Shown here: in pieces, positions 1 to 9,966 of the stretch
Numbering within the stretch: the stretch's first letter is position 1
How the letters are laid out: every line of letters begins with the position of its first letter
Source: Burkholderiales bacterium
GTDB taxonomy: Bacteria; Pseudomonadota; Gammaproteobacteria; Burkholderiales; Burkholderiaceae_E
DNA: 64,000 bases
Reading direction: 5' to 3'
Assembly (NCBI GenBank): GCA_026399835.1
Contig: JAPLQE010000046.1
Location: 20,954-84,953 of the forward strand
Translations under genes and position numbers: made by a program
Notes under the pieces: generated by a model
Seen by the model: only the letters and a program-made list of their open reading frames with translations
What the model was told of the DNA's origin: nothing
Databases searched by the model: none

Positions 1-2032
1 GCTGGATCGCGTCGAGGCCGACCAGCGCGATCGTGCGTCCGGCGAGCCGGGCGCGCGGCGCCCGCGGCGTGCTCTTGTCGATCGCCGGATGCCAGCCGAT
101 CGAGAAGCGGAACTCGCTGCCCTCGCCCTCGGTCGTGGTCACGCCGATCGTCCCGTTCATCAGCTCGACCAGCTGGCGGCTGATCGCCAGGCCCAGCCCG
201 GTGCCGCCGAAGCGTCGGGTCGCCGAGCCGTCGACCTGCGAGAACGGCTGGAACAGGTCGCGGACCTTGTCGGCGGGGATGCCCGGCCCGGTGTCGCGCA
301 CGCGCAGCTCGAGCTGCCGGACCGAGGCCTGGAAGCTCACCACCACCTCGACGCCGCCGCGCGAGGTGAACTTCACGGCGTTGCCCACCAGGTTGCTCAG
401 GACCTGCCGGAAGCGAACCTCGTCGCCATGCATCGCGCCCGGCACCATGCCTTCGATCCGGTAGCCCAGCTGCAGGCCCTTGGATGCGGCGCGGTCCGCG
501 ACCAGCTCGAAGGTGTCCTCGAGCGACTCGACCGGGTCGAAATCCGCCTGCTGCAGCCGCAGCTTGCCGGCCTCGATCTTGGACAGGTCGAGGATGTCGT
601 CGATGATCGTCAGCAGTGCGTGCGCGCTGCGCTGCACGGTGTCGACCATCTCGCGCTGCTCGCCAGTCATCGTGGTCTCGCGCAACAGGTCGGTCACGCC
701 GATCACGCCGTTCATGGGCGTGCGGATCTCGTGACTCATGTTGGCGAGGAACTGGGATTTCGCACGGGTCGAGTCGAGCGCAGCGTCGCGTGCGGCGGAC
801 AGTTCGCGCTCGTGCAAAGCCTGTGCGGTCGCGTCGGCGACGAGCGCCGCGAAGTACGGGGCATCGCCGAGCCGCAGCTCGCTGACCGCGACGTCGGCCG
901 GGAAGCGCGTGCCGTCTCGCCGCATGCCCTCGACGCGACGGCGGCGGCCGGCAGCGCCGGACGCGGCGGGCGCAAGCGCGTCCTGGGGCAGCAGCGCGAG
1001 AGCGGACGTGCCCGGCAGCGTGTGGGGCTCGTGGCCGCACATCAGCGCGGCGACCCGGTTGCACTGCACGATCCGATGCGCCCGGTCGTAGACGATGACG
1101 CCGTCGAGCATGCCGTCGAAGGTCGCGCGCAGCGTACCCTCGCTGAATCTCAGGATCGACTCGGTCTCGGCGCGCCGCACCACTTCGCCGCGCAGCTGCA
1201 GGTTCGCCGCCTCGCGGTCCTGGGCGATCTGTTCGGCGGCGCGCATCGAGGCGCGCAGCCCGCGCATCGCCAGCCCCACCAGCAGCAGCGCGGAGGCGAT
1301 GACCAACGCGCTCATCGCGAGCGCGTCGCGCAGTCCCTCGCGCATGCGCTGCGCGCCGTCCACGATCGGCCGGCTGAGCTCGATCACGCCGCGCACGTCG
1401 CCCACCTTCCAGTCGGTACGCGGCGATCCGGGATAGCGGTTGTGGCACTCGACGCAGCTCGCCTGCAGCCGGTCGGCGACCGCATAGCGCAGGACCGGTA
1501 CGCCATCGACCGTCTCGACGCGGTGGAACGGGCGGTTCGGGTCGGCACGCAGCGCGGCCAGCGCGGCGGTCTCGAAGTCGTCGAGCTTGCGGGTGGGGGT
1601 GCGCCAGGGGAAGGGCAGCTCGCTGAACAGCCGGACCTTCGAGCCTTGGTCCTGGCCGCCGAAAAAGTCGCCGAAGTCGAGCATGAAGGTCGCCGGCAGC
1701 GGCAGGGACCCGGGCTGCTCGCGGTAGGCGTGGGTGATCGCCAGCCCGCCGTCGCGCGCGCGCGGCACGATCTCGGCGCTGTAGAAGTTGCGCATCTGCG
1801 TGATGGCGCGCGCATGGCGCGCGGCATCCTCGAGCGCGGTCGCCTCGTGCTGGGCGACCGATTCGCGCACCAGCGACCAGATCACCGAGGCGGCGCCCGC
1901 GACCAGCACCAGCCCGCACAGCGCGAGCAGCGTGAGGAAGCGGCGGGCAGTCACGCCACCGGTCGCGCCCTCGGTCGGGACCTGCGGATCGTGCACCGCG
2001 CCGCCGTCGTCGGGAGCGAGGCGGGCAGACAT
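1..2032 (-). CDS. Hybrid-type sensor histidine kinase with DUF3365-like haem/sensor domain (3' end outside window)
   Basis: This is a membrane histidine kinase whose C-terminus runs off the left edge. Translating from the ATG at 2032 gives about 677 residues without a stop. In order there are a hydrophobic segment near residues 28-52, a periplasmic region with CVECH at residues 193-197 (the c-type haem motif of DUF3365/Tll0287-like sensors), a second membrane segment, a PAS-like region, HisKA with the phospho-acceptor His434 in MSHEIRTP, and a HATPase domain with DTGPGIP and FGGTGLGLAIS. The sequence at the edge resembles a linker to a receiver domain, so a hybrid kinase is likely but not seen. 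Haem binding is inferred from the motif alone. The signal and the partner regulator are unknown. Confidence 0.85.
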   Translation of the reverse strand, partial: MSARLAPDDGGAVHDPQVPTEGATGGVTARRFLTLLALCGLVLVAGAASVIWSLVRESVAQHEATALEDAARHARAITQMRNFYSAEIVPRARDGGLAITHAYREQPGSLPLPATFMLDFGDFFGGQDQGSKVRLFSELPFPWRTPTRKLDDFETAALAALRADPNRPFHRVETVDGVPVLRYAVADRLQASCVECHNRYPGSPRTDWKVGDVRGVIELSRPIVDGAQRMREGLRDALAMSALVIASALLLVGLAMRGLRASMRAAEQIAQDREAANLQLRGEVVRRAETESILRFSEGTLRATFDGMLDGVIVYDRAHRIVQCNRVAALMCGHEPHTLPGTSALALLPQDALAPAASGAAGRRRRVEGMRRDGTRFPADVAVSELRLGDAPYFAALVADATAQALHERELSAARDAALDSTRAKSQFLANMSHEIRTPMNGVIGVTDLLRETTMTGEQREMVDTVQRSAHALLTIIDDILDLSKIEAGKLRLQQADFDPVESLEDTFELVADRAASKGLQLGYRIEGMVPGAMHGDEVRFRQVLSNLVGNAVKFTSRGGVEVVVSFQASVRQLELRVRDTGPGIPADKVRDLFQPFSQVDGSATRRFGGTGLGLAISRQLVELMNGTIGVTTTEGEGSEFRFSIGWHPAIDKSTPRAPRARLAGRTIALVGLDAIQ

Positions 2033-2175
2033 CGCACGACCCTATCGGGCCGCAGGGTCGCAGCGGGAGGGGGTCCGCGCAGCGGACCGCCGCGGCGGAC
2101 GGGCGGGGGAGTCGGGGCCGGCGGTCCGGTGCACGGGCGGTCCGGGGCGGTTCCGGGCTCGCGCAGCCCCGGAAT

Positions 2176-3399
2176 TCAGGCCGCCCGGGGCTTCACCCGC
2201 GAGGCGGCGAGCTTCGCGTTCGCGCGCGCGGTGTCGATGTCGGCGGCCCGCGCCAGCGCGACGCCCATGCGGCGCTTCGCGAACGATTCGGGCTTGCCGA
2301 AGAGCCGCAGGTCGGTGCCCGGCACCGCCAGCGCCTCGGCTACGCCGTCGAACACGATGCCGCGTGCCTCGACGCCGCCGTAGACGACCGCGCTGGCGCC
2401 GGGCGTGCGCAGCGAGGTGTCCACCGGCAGCCCCAGGATCGCGCGGGCGTGCAGCTCGAACTCGTTCTGGTGCTGGGTGGCCATCGTCACCATGCCGGTG
2501 TCGTGCGGACGGGGGCTGACCTCGGAGAACCAGACCGCGTCGCCCTTGACGAAGAGCTCGACGCCGAAGAGGCCCGTGCCGCCCAGGTCGTCGACCACCT
2601 TGCGGGCGATCTCGCGCGAGCGCTCGAGGGCGAGCGCGTTCATCGGCTGCGGCTGCCAGCTCTCGACGTAGTCGCCGGCGACCTGCACGTGGCCGATCGG
2701 CTCGCAGAACGAGATCGCAGCGCGCCCGTCGGCGCCGCGCGAGCGTACGGTGAGCAGCGTGATCTCGTAGTCGAAGTCGACGAAACCCTCGACGATGACG
2801 CGTCCCGAGTCGACGCGCCCGCCGCTGGCCGCGTACGCCCATGCCGTGTCGACGTCCTGCGGGCCGTCGAGCTTCGACTGGCCCTTGCCGGACGAGGACA
2901 TCACCGGCTTGACCACACACGGGTAGCCGATGCCGCCGTCGATGGCCGCACGCAGCTCGTCGAGGCTGCTGGCGAAGCGGTACGGCGAGGTCGGCAGTCC
3001 GAGCGTCTCGGCGGCGAGCCGCCGGATGCCCTCGCGGTTCATCGTCAGCCAGGCGGCGCGCGCCGTCGGGATCACGTGGACCGCGCCCTCGCGCTCGAGC
3101 TCGACCAGCGTCTGCGTGGCGATCGCCTCGATCTCGGGCACCACGCGGTGCGGCCGCTCGCGGGCGATCAGCGCGCGCAGCTGCGCGCCGTCGGTCATAT
3201 CGATCACGTGGGCGCGGTGCGCGACCTGCTGGCCCGGCGCGTCGGCATAGCGGTCGACGGCGATCACCTCGACCCCGAGCCGCTGCAGCGCGATCACCAC
3301 CTCCTTGCCCAGCTCGCCGGCGCCGAGCAGCATCACCCGCGTGGCATTCGGGGACAGCGGCGTGCCGATCGATGCGAGGGGGGTCGGATCGGGCGTCAT
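2176..3399 (-). CDS. purT: Formate-dependent phosphoribosylglycinamide formyltransferase (GAR transformylase 2)
   Basis: PurT makes formyl-GAR from GAR, formate and ATP in cytoplasmic purine synthesis. The 407-residue product is close to the roughly 390 residues usual for the family. It begins with a nucleotide-binding segment (GAGELGKE at residues 26-33) and continues as an ATP-grasp enzyme with the loop [10 protein letters not shown] and the metal/ATP region [12 protein letters not shown]. The start ATG overlaps the stop of the upstream membrane/spermidine-synthase gene by 4 bp, so the two are translationally coupled and read leftward. Nothing in the active-site segments looks disturbed. 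Confidence 0.95.
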   Translation of the reverse strand: MTPDPTPLASIGTPLSPNATRVMLLGAGELGKEVVIALQRLGVEVIAVDRYADAPGQQVAHRAHVIDMTDGAQLRALIARERPHRVVPEIEAIATQTLVELEREGAVHVIPTARAAWLTMNREGIRRLAAETLGLPTSPYRFASSLDELRAAIDGGIGYPCVVKPVMSSSGKGQSKLDGPQDVDTAWAYAASGGRVDSGRVIVEGFVDFDYEITLLTVRSRGADGRAAISFCEPIGHVQVAGDYVESWQPQPMNALALERSREIARKVVDDLGGTGLFGVELFVKGDAVWFSEVSPRPHDTGMVTMATQHQNEFELHARAILGLPVDTSLRTPGASAVVYGGVEARGIVFDGVAEALAVPGTDLRLFGKPESFAKRRMGVALARAADIDTARANAKLAASRVKPRAA

Positions 3400-5570
3400 T
3401 TGAGCACCTCGAAGAGGTTGTGGTGGTCGTCGGTCCAGGGGCGCTGCGTGCTCGTGCGCGTGGCGGGCAGCTCCACGCCGCCGGCCTCGCGCAGCTTCGC
3501 GGCGAACGCCGCGTCGGGCGTCAGCGCCACCCAGTCCGAGCGGTACTGCACCGCCTCCTGCGGCGGCTCGTCGGAGAAGCGCACCGCGTGCAGCCCGGCC
3601 TCGTCGGCGAGCTGGCGCACGACGCCCGACAGGTCGAGGTAGCGGTTGGTGATGTGGAACACCACTGCGCCGCGCTCGGCGAGATGGCGCTTGTAGACGG
3701 CGAGCGCCTCGCGGGTCAGCAGGTGGACCGGGATCGAGTCGCTGGAGAACGCGTCGACCGCCAGCACGTCGAACTTCTGCGGGGCCTCGCGCTCGAGCAC
3801 CAGCCGCGCGTCGCCGAGCGCCGGCTCGATCTTCGCCCGGCTGTCCTTCAGATAGCTGAAGCGCGCGTTCGCGATGTCGAGCACCACCGGGTTCAGTTCG
3901 TAGAGGCGGTAGACGTCGCCCTCGCGGCCGTAGGTCGCGAGCGTGCCGACGCCCAGCCCGATGACGCCGACCCGCATCGGCGCGCCGCGCGCGGCCTCGA
4001 TGGTCCGGCCCACGCCCGAGGTCGGGCCGTAGTAGGTGGTGGCGACGGCACGCTGGTCCGGCGCCATGTACTGCTCGCCGTGCAGGATGACCCCGTGCAG
4101 CAGGCGCCGGCTCGCGCCCTTCGACACGTCCCCGACGGCCGCGCCGGTCACCCGCAGCGTGCCGTAGAAGTTGCGCGACAGCTCGAGCACGTCGCCGCGG
4201 ATCCAGTGCACGTAGTCGGCGAACAGCGCCGCGCAGACGATCGCCGCGACCGCGCCGGCGATGCGCAGCGCGCCCCGCGACAGCAGCGCGACCAGCGCCG
4301 CGACGATGGTCAGCGCCAGCGGCAGCTCGAAGTACCAGTCGAAGGCGAGCGGCGCGCCGATGCCCACCAGCAGACCGCCGACCGCGCCGCCGAGCGACAC
4401 CATCAGGTAGAACCGGGTGAGGTGCGCGGGCGCCGGCTTGCGCGCGACCAGCTCGCCGTGGGCGAACATGCACAGCACGAACAGTCCGAGCGCGTAGACC
4501 GGCACCGCCTGCTCGATGTGCAGGATCGCCCGCTCGATGCCGAAGCCTTCGGGCCGCCAGCTCAGGCCGCCGAGCATCGCGACGGTGGCGATCGCCGCGA
4601 GCAGCACGTACTGCGGGCGCCAGTACCAGCCCTTGCCGTCGAAGCACAGGATGAAGGTGATCAGGTAGATCGACAGCGGCAGCACCCACAGGAACGGGAT
4701 CGACGCGACGTTCTGCGTGATGTGCGTGGTCACCGCGAGCAGCAGCGTCGAGCCGAGCGCGGCCAGCAGCAGCCACAGGCCCTGCTCGGCAAGCGATGGC
4801 GGTGCCGTCGGATCGCGTGCGAGCCCGATCGGGGCCGCGGCCGCGTCGTGCGCGGCCTGCATTGCGGCGGCGCCGGCCGAGCGCGCCGGGCCCTTCGCCC
4901 CGGTCGCGGGCGGCGCTGCGGCGATGCCCTCCGCATGGGCATCGGCGGCGGCGATCTCGGCGGCCCCGGCGGCGCCGTCGGCGGTCGCGCCACGACGCAC
5001 GCCCGTCCACGCCGCGGCGATCGCCAGCAGCACGAAGACCGCGTAGCCGGCCGACCAGCCCCACGACTGCAGCGCGCCCGAGGCGTTCGGCTCGATCAGC
5101 GGCGGATAGCCGAGCAGCGCCAGCATCGAGGCGAGGTTCGACAGTGCGTACAGCCTGTAGACCTGCGCCGAGCGGAACTGCCGAGTGAACCAGGCCTGCA
5201 CCAGTGGGCCGGTTGTGGCGAGCATCAGGTAGGGCAGGCCGATCGTCACCGTCAGCAGCAGCAGGATGCGCCCGACCGGCTGTGTCGCGTCGGTGGGCTT
5301 CATCGCCTCGGACACCGTGATCGGCAGGAACGCGAGGCTCGCGAGCAGCAGCACCGTGTGCACCGTCGCCTGCGCGCGCGGCGAGAGCTTGCGGATCACC
5401 AGGTCGGAGTAGAAGTAGCCGGCGAGCAGCGCGACCTGGAAGAACACCATGCAGGTGGTCCAGACGGCGGCCGAGCCGCCGAACCAGGGCAGGATCTGCC
5501 GCGCGATGATCGGTTGGACGAGGAACAGCAGGAACGCGGACAGCGCGATCGTGGCGGCGTGGAGGATCAT
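3396..5570 (-). CDS. Fused multispanning membrane / spermidine synthase-like protein
   Basis: The 724-residue protein has an N-terminal half of many hydrophobic helices, interrupted by an Ala-rich loop near residues 200-260. Its C-terminal half is a Rossmann methyltransferase fold of the spermidine synthase family, with the SAM-type loop GLGVGTLA and the segment DAFSSDSIP at the aminopropyltransferase active-site position. Such fusions are widespread and often annotated as fused MFS/spermidine synthase. Polyamine synthesis has not been shown for most of them, so the substrate is open. It lies between the uracil-DNA glycosylase gene (27 bp gap) and purT (4 bp overlap) and is probably co-transcribed with both. 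Confidence 0.8.
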   Translation of the reverse strand: MILHAATIALSAFLLFLVQPIIARQILPWFGGSAAVWTTCMVFFQVALLAGYFYSDLVIRKLSPRAQATVHTVLLLASLAFLPITVSEAMKPTDATQPVGRILLLLTVTIGLPYLMLATTGPLVQAWFTRQFRSAQVYRLYALSNLASMLALLGYPPLIEPNASGALQSWGWSAGYAVFVLLAIAAAWTGVRRGATADGAAGAAEIAAADAHAEGIAAAPPATGAKGPARSAGAAAMQAAHDAAAAPIGLARDPTAPPSLAEQGLWLLLAALGSTLLLAVTTHITQNVASIPFLWVLPLSIYLITFILCFDGKGWYWRPQYVLLAAIATVAMLGGLSWRPEGFGIERAILHIEQAVPVYALGLFVLCMFAHGELVARKPAPAHLTRFYLMVSLGGAVGGLLVGIGAPLAFDWYFELPLALTIVAALVALLSRGALRIAGAVAAIVCAALFADYVHWIRGDVLELSRNFYGTLRVTGAAVGDVSKGASRRLLHGVILHGEQYMAPDQRAVATTYYGPTSGVGRTIEAARGAPMRVGVIGLGVGTLATYGREGDVYRLYELNPVVLDIANARFSYLKDSRAKIEPALGDARLVLEREAPQKFDVLAVDAFSSDSIPVHLLTREALAVYKRHLAERGAVVFHITNRYLDLSGVVRQLADEAGLHAVRFSDEPPQEAVQYRSDWVALTPDAAFAAKLREAGGVELPATRTSTQRPWTDDHHNLFEVLK

Positions 5571-5597
5571 GGTGGGCGAGGCGCCTTCTCTGTGTCG

Positions 5598-6389
5598 TTA
5601 TCGGAGTGGAGCGGCGACAGGCGGCGCGAGCCCGAGCGTGGCGAGCTTCGCGTCGACCGCCTCGGTCCAGCCGCGGTTGGCCGCGGGGCTCGCCGGGCTC
5701 GGATGCAGGATCTGCCCGATGTGCACGCCGCGTGCGAACGCACCGTCGACGAGCTCGCCCTCGAGCACGCCGCGCAGCCGGCGCTCGGCGAACCCGCCCA
5801 CGCCGATCGCCCACTGCGGCCCGAGCGCGGCGAGCGTGCGGGCGAGGTGGCGGTCGCAGGCCGCGTACACCGGCTCGAGCTCGGCGGCGGGCAGCTGGAC
5901 CGGCGTGCGGTTGCGTCCGGAGGCCTCGAGCCACACCAGCGGGCAGTAGTTGAGGACGAAGGCGTCGGCGAAGAACGATTCGGCGCCGCCCCAGCGGGCC
6001 GCGGCCCAGCCCCACAGGCGTCGGCCGCTGACCTCGGAGCGTGTGCAGGCGAAGCCCTCGATCGGGCGCTTCGGATGAATGCCGGCCGGCTGCCCGACCG
6101 GCGCCTCGATGCCCATCCAGCCGCGCACCGCGGCGATCTCGCCGAACGGCACGCCGGTCTGCATCATGCCGAACGGACCCGGGTTCATGCCGAGCAGCAC
6201 GATGCGCTTGCGCGAGTCGCCGTAGCGCCGCACGTAGGCCTCGTAGGGCGCCCAGGCGTACTGCAGCGGGTCGTAGACGTGGGCCACCGGCGCCGCGAAG
6301 CGCAGCGGCGCGAGCTCGGCGGAGAGGTCGCGGGCGGCCTCCAGCAGGGCGCGTGCGACCGGCGATGCGGCGGGCAGGAGGGTGGGCAT
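5598..6389 (-). CDS. SMUG1-type uracil-DNA glycosylase
   Basis: This base-excision repair enzyme removes uracil and oxidised pyrimidines from DNA. The 263-residue product carries the SMUG1 motif I region [18 protein letters not shown], the downstream HPKRP and [11 protein letters not shown] blocks, and the C-terminal [13 protein letters not shown] loop. All match the SMUG branch of the UDG superfamily closely. I placed the start at the ATG at 6389, because the open frame continues upstream into the predicted small-RNA/leader region without family similarity. It is the first gene of the leftward set with the spermidine-synthase-like gene and purT. Confidence 0.9.
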   Translation of the reverse strand: MPTLLPAASPVARALLEAARDLSAELAPLRFAAPVAHVYDPLQYAWAPYEAYVRRYGDSRKRIVLLGMNPGPFGMMQTGVPFGEIAAVRGWMGIEAPVGQPAGIHPKRPIEGFACTRSEVSGRRLWGWAAARWGGAESFFADAFVLNYCPLVWLEASGRNRTPVQLPAAELEPVYAACDRHLARTLAALGPQWAIGVGGFAERRLRGVLEGELVDGAFARGVHIGQILHPSPASPAANRGWTEAVDAKLATLGLAPPVAAPLR

Positions 6390-6473
6390 GGGGCGCCATC
6401 CTACCAATGCGGCCCGCGGAGGTCGGCGGGGACGGTCGGAGAGGGTGGGCAGCCGTTGGAAAAAGGGCGCCGG

Positions 6474-6602
6474 AAACGAAAAGGGGCGCGGTCGAGACCG
6501 CGCCCCGGGGCCGCGGGTGGCGGCTCCTGCCTTCGGCGTGGCATCCGGCCCCGGAGGCATCGTTGCACCCTCGGGTCGAACCGGCCTGCTGGGCCTTCGG
6601 AG
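6474..6602 (-). ncRNA. Candidate small RNA or attenuated leader with own promoter and intrinsic terminator
   Basis: On the minus strand there is a -35 TTGACC (6631-6636), a 17-bp spacer and a -10 TAGCGT (6608-6613), predicting a start near 6601. At the other end a 10-bp perfect GC stem with tetraloop CTCG (6506 to 6483) is followed by TTTTCGTTT, a convincing Rho-independent terminator. The roughly 125-nt transcript can fold further: GGGUG and CACCC around 6565 and 6511 could close a stem. No known RNA class was recognised. It ends 85 nt before the glycosylase gene, so it may be an independent sRNA or an attenuator for that operon. It also fills most of the 347-bp gap before the cupin gene. 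Confidence 0.5.
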
Positions 6603-6736
6603 ACCCCACGCTATGCCTCGCGGGGCCCGCGGTCAAGCGGCGGCGTACGCGTGCACGGCCGGCGCGACGCTACCTCGGCGCTGGCGCATCGGGTACGCTC
6701 CCGTCACGCCCCGAACCGCATCGTGCCGGAGACACC

Positions 6737-7273
6737 GTGAACAAGCCGCTCGACCCGAAGGTCGCCGAGACCGACCGCATCCCGTTCCAGAAGCCGCAGC
6801 CCTGGGGCATGGCCCCCGACATGGTCGTGCACGACGTGCTGACCGACGACGAGCGGCTGTGGGCCCCCGTCGCGCCCGGCATCTGGTCGCGCCCGCTGCA
6901 CCTGAACGTCACCGGCGGCTTCTACGTCCACCTGCTCAAGGTCCAGCGCTCGGGCCTGCTGCAGCGCCACCGCCACTCGGGTCAGGTGCATGCCTACGTG
7001 ATCCGCGGCAAGTGGCTGTACCTGGAGCACGGCTGGGTCGCCGAGGAAGGCAGCTACGTGTTCGAGCCGCCCGGCGAGACCCACACCCTGGTGGTGCCCG
7101 ACGACTGCACGGACATGATCACGATGTTCACCGTGCACGGTGCGCTGATGTACGTCGATCCGCAGGGCGTGTCGACCGGCTACGACGACGTGTTCACGCG
7201 GATCGACAAGTACCGCGCGCACTTCGAGTCGGTGGGTCTGGGCGGCGACTACGTGCGGCGCTTCATGCGCTGA
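6737..7273 (+). CDS. 2,4'-dihydroxyacetophenone dioxygenase-like cupin
   Basis: This 178-residue cupin has the metal-binding first cupin motif (residues near HRHSGQVHAYVIRGKW, two His and one further His candidate) and the second motif around PPGETHTLVV. The overall pattern fits the 2,4'-dihydroxyacetophenone dioxygenase family, iron enzymes that cleave C-C bonds of aromatic or beta-diketo substrates. The actual substrate cannot be told. The start is the GTG at 6737, giving MNKPLDPK; no better start is present in frame nearby. It stands alone between the minus-strand RNA unit and the convergent EAL gene. Confidence 0.65.
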   Translation: MNKPLDPKVAETDRIPFQKPQPWGMAPDMVVHDVLTDDERLWAPVAPGIWSRPLHLNVTGGFYVHLLKVQRSGLLQRHRHSGQVHAYVIRGKWLYLEHGWVAEEGSYVFEPPGETHTLVVPDDCTDMITMFTVHGALMYVDPQGVSTGYDDVFTRIDKYRAHFESVGLGGDYVRRFMR

Positions 7274-7316
7274 CCGGCGTGCCGGTCGATGCGGCGCTCG
7301 ACCGCTCGCGCGGCGC

Positions 7317-9812
7317 TCAGCGCGAGGCGATCGGCGAGCGCGGGGCCGGCTGGGCGGCGGGTTTCCTGGGCCGGGGCATGCCGCGCCGGTCCACCCATTG
7401 GCCATGGTCGTAGGTGACGGGGAGGGCGGCGACGGTCGTCGCGACCTCCTCGACGAGGCACACCTGCGGCGTGCGCGCCCCCGGGATCTCCAGCGTCTCG
7501 ATCGGCACCGGCGAGGCGATCAGCCGGCCCTGCAGGTAGTCGACGCCGAGCTCGGTGGCCAGCGCCCGCTGCTCGGGCGTCTCGATCCATTCGGCGACCG
7601 TGCGCGCGCCGGTCGCCCGCGCGATGCGCACGATGGTGGCCACGATCTCGCGGTCGAGAGGGTCGTCGACGACCTTGCGGATGAATGAGCCGTCGATCTT
7701 CAGCACGTCGGCCCGCAGGCGCTTGAGGTAGTCGAAGGTGGCCAGGCCGGTGCCGAAGTCGTCGAGCGCGATGGCCAGGCCCATCTCCGAGAGCCGCTCC
7801 ACGTGGGCGCGGGCGAGCTCGAGGTCGGCGATCGCGCTGGACTCGGTGATCTCGATCATCAGGCGCCTGGGGTCGACCGCGTGGGCGGCCAGGCAGCGCT
7901 TCACGTAGTCGGGGAACTCCGGGTCGCACAGCGTCGGGCCGCAGACGTTGATCGAGCACAGGTGGGTCGCGTCGTGCAGCGCCCGGTGCGCGGCCAGGTA
8001 GGCGACGGTACGCACGAACACCAGCCGGTCGAGCTTGCTGTGCAGCCCCGCGTGCCAGATCGCCGGCAGGAACTGCTTGGGCTGGAGCATGCGGCCGTCG
8101 TCGCCCTCGACCCGGACCAGCACCTCGAAGTGCAGCATGTCGTGCAGGCGCGGGACGCTCGGCTCGATGCGCTCGGCGTAGAGCCTGATGCGCCCCTCGT
8201 TGAGCGCGCGGCTGACCGTCTCGATGGTGCGCAGCTCGGTGCGGTAGTCGTCGATCAGCGCTGGCGATACGGTCGCGCGGTGGATGCCGGCGGGATCGTT
8301 CGCGGCCCGCTGCAGCGCCATCGACAGCGCGGTCAGCACGGCATCGGAGCCGACGTCGGCGTTCGCCGGCACCTCGACCATGCCGGCGTGATACCGAAGC
8401 TGGATCGACTGCTCGCTGGTCTCGAAGCGCTGGCCGCCGAGCGTGGTGCGCAGCCGCTGCCGGATGCCCAGGCCGTCGACGCGATCGCCGATGGTGAGCA
8501 CGAAGCGGCCCGACGACGGATGCGCGACCCGTGCGCCCAACGGCTCGAAGGTGGCGCGCAGCCGGCCCGCGACCGAGCGTTCGAGCTCGGCGGCGGCGGC
8601 GCTGTCGGTCAGGTCGCTCCAGCGGGCGATGTCGGGCAGCACGACGCCGACCAGCCAGAACCGCGTGCGACGTGGGCGCGACAGCAGGGCGTCGACGATG
8701 CGGGCGAGGGCGCGCTGGTTGGGCAGACCCGAGAGGTCGCTGCGCATCGCCTGGCGGATCAGCGCGCGCGCCGCCTCGCGGCTGTCGGCGCTGACCGAGT
8801 GCAGGATCGACTGCATCGAGAAGATGCCGCCGAGCAGCAGCAGCGCGGCGATCTCGCGCGCCCGGGCGACATCGTCGACGGTCGCCGGCGCGAATGCGGA
8901 GGTGTGGGTGGCGGCCATCGCGAAGGCATTCGCCGCCAGCAGCGTCGCGCCCGGGGCGCCGGAGACCGAGCGTGCGACGAGCAGGCCGAGCAGCAGGTGG
9001 GTCACCGCGACCACGCGGCTGAGGTCCTCGTGGCCCATCGCCCGCAGCGCGGTCGAGGCGAGCGCGCAGGCGACGATCGCACCGGTCGCCAGGATCAGCG
9101 ACTGGCGCGACGCCCCGGGCACCGCGGGCGGAGGCTCGGGCGCGCGAATGCCGGCGGCCTCGAGCCCGCGGGCGCGACGGGCGGCCTCGATGCGGGCGCC
9201 GAGCGGCGCCGCGAGCGCGGCGGCGAGCGGCGCGAAGATGGTGGCGGCGATGACGTCGCCGAACAGCAGGTCGACGAAGTCCGGAGACATCCAGCTGCCG
9301 CGGCCGCCCGGCGCCTGGATGCTGCGCAGCACGGCGCCGATCGGCGCGCAGGCGATCGCCGCCCCGAGCAGGCGCAGCTCGACGCTGCCGACGCCGCGCG
9401 GCGGCACCATCGACGCCAGCCGCGACAGCAGTTCCGAGGCGATGCAGGGCACGAGCACGCCCGCGACGACTGCCCAGCCGGCGTGCCAGGCGCCGCCATG
9501 CGCCAGGTCGGCCAGGCCCACGGCCACCATCGCCGACAGGGCGCACAGCAGCCTCAGGCGCGACTCGCCGCGCGTGTCGGCGCGGCCCGCGTTGCGGCGC
9601 GTATCGTCGCTGCCGGCCCCCGCGATGCCCGGTGCGTAGGCGAGCCAGCCCAGCATGAACGCACCGAGCGGCCACAGGCCGACCGGGCGCCACAGCGACG
9701 CCAGCGCGACACCGACCCACCAGGCGAGCAGGGCCGCCGCCGCGGAGGCCGCGGCGAGGACGACCTCCGGCCGGCGGGCCGCGAGCGCCTCGAGTCTTGG
9801 GATCGCTGACAT
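7317..9812 (-). CDS. Membrane-bound cyclic-di-GMP phosphodiesterase (MASE1-like, degenerate GGDEF, EAL)
   Basis: The 831-residue protein starts at the ATG at 9812 behind the ribosome site AAGGAG. An N-terminal integral-membrane region of about 330 residues resembles MASE1 sensors. A GGDEF-type domain follows (LPNQRALARIVD), but the catalytic loop reads SGRFVL instead of GG(D/E)EF, so it should not make c-di-GMP. The C-terminal EAL domain keeps the key motifs: EVLVR in place of EALLR, EITES, DDFGTG, KIDGSFI and AEWIE. The family role is hydrolysis of c-di-GMP to pGpG. The degenerate GGDEF may serve as a regulatory GTP-binding domain. It ends head-on to the cupin gene. Confidence 0.85.
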   Translation of the reverse strand: MSAIPRLEALAARRPEVVLAAASAAAALLAWWVGVALASLWRPVGLWPLGAFMLGWLAYAPGIAGAGSDDTRRNAGRADTRGESRLRLLCALSAMVAVGLADLAHGGAWHAGWAVVAGVLVPCIASELLSRLASMVPPRGVGSVELRLLGAAIACAPIGAVLRSIQAPGGRGSWMSPDFVDLLFGDVIAATIFAPLAAALAAPLGARIEAARRARGLEAAGIRAPEPPPAVPGASRQSLILATGAIVACALASTALRAMGHEDLSRVVAVTHLLLGLLVARSVSGAPGATLLAANAFAMAATHTSAFAPATVDDVARAREIAALLLLGGIFSMQSILHSVSADSREAARALIRQAMRSDLSGLPNQRALARIVDALLSRPRRTRFWLVGVVLPDIARWSDLTDSAAAAELERSVAGRLRATFEPLGARVAHPSSGRFVLTIGDRVDGLGIRQRLRTTLGGQRFETSEQSIQLRYHAGMVEVPANADVGSDAVLTALSMALQRAANDPAGIHRATVSPALIDDYRTELRTIETVSRALNEGRIRLYAERIEPSVPRLHDMLHFEVLVRVEGDDGRMLQPKQFLPAIWHAGLHSKLDRLVFVRTVAYLAAHRALHDATHLCSINVCGPTLCDPEFPDYVKRCLAAHAVDPRRLMIEITESSAIADLELARAHVERLSEMGLAIALDDFGTGLATFDYLKRLRADVLKIDGSFIRKVVDDPLDREIVATIVRIARATGARTVAEWIETPEQRALATELGVDYLQGRLIASPVPIETLEIPGARTPQVCLVEEVATTVAALPVTYDHGQWVDRRGMPRPRKPAAQPAPRSPIASR

Positions 9813-9966
9813 CGTCTCCTTGTAGGGGCTGCGCGCGAGCCGCGAACGCGCTGACCGTGCCTCGGACGGCGCCAGGCGACGGACGGTCGTTTCGTGTCGC
9901 GCCGCGGAGGCTGCGCCGCAGATTTGCGGTATAACCCCGCGACGCGAACGGAGGGTGCGCCCCGCG

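Noticed and set aside
89..2383. Long plus-strand frame of 764 codons opposite the histidine kinase
   Set aside because: It is rich in Arg, Ala, His and Gly with no domain. The minus strand has clear kinase motifs in a full frame. It is a high-GC shadow.
6474..6602. 4.5S (SRP) RNA
   Set aside because: Size and a GGTC...GAAGG...AGCAGG phrase look superficially similar, but the strict SRP loop with the GGAA tetraloop in its stem is absent.
6474..6602. Known riboswitch (ZTP, SAH, glycine, glutamine) before a purT operon
   Set aside because: None of the conserved core sequences of those classes could be found; the RNA remains unclassified.
3372..6740. 1122-codon plus-strand frame
   Set aside because: It lies antisense to purT, the spermidine-synthase-like gene and the glycosylase, all with strong motifs. 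Composition is typical of an antisense shadow in a GC-rich genome.
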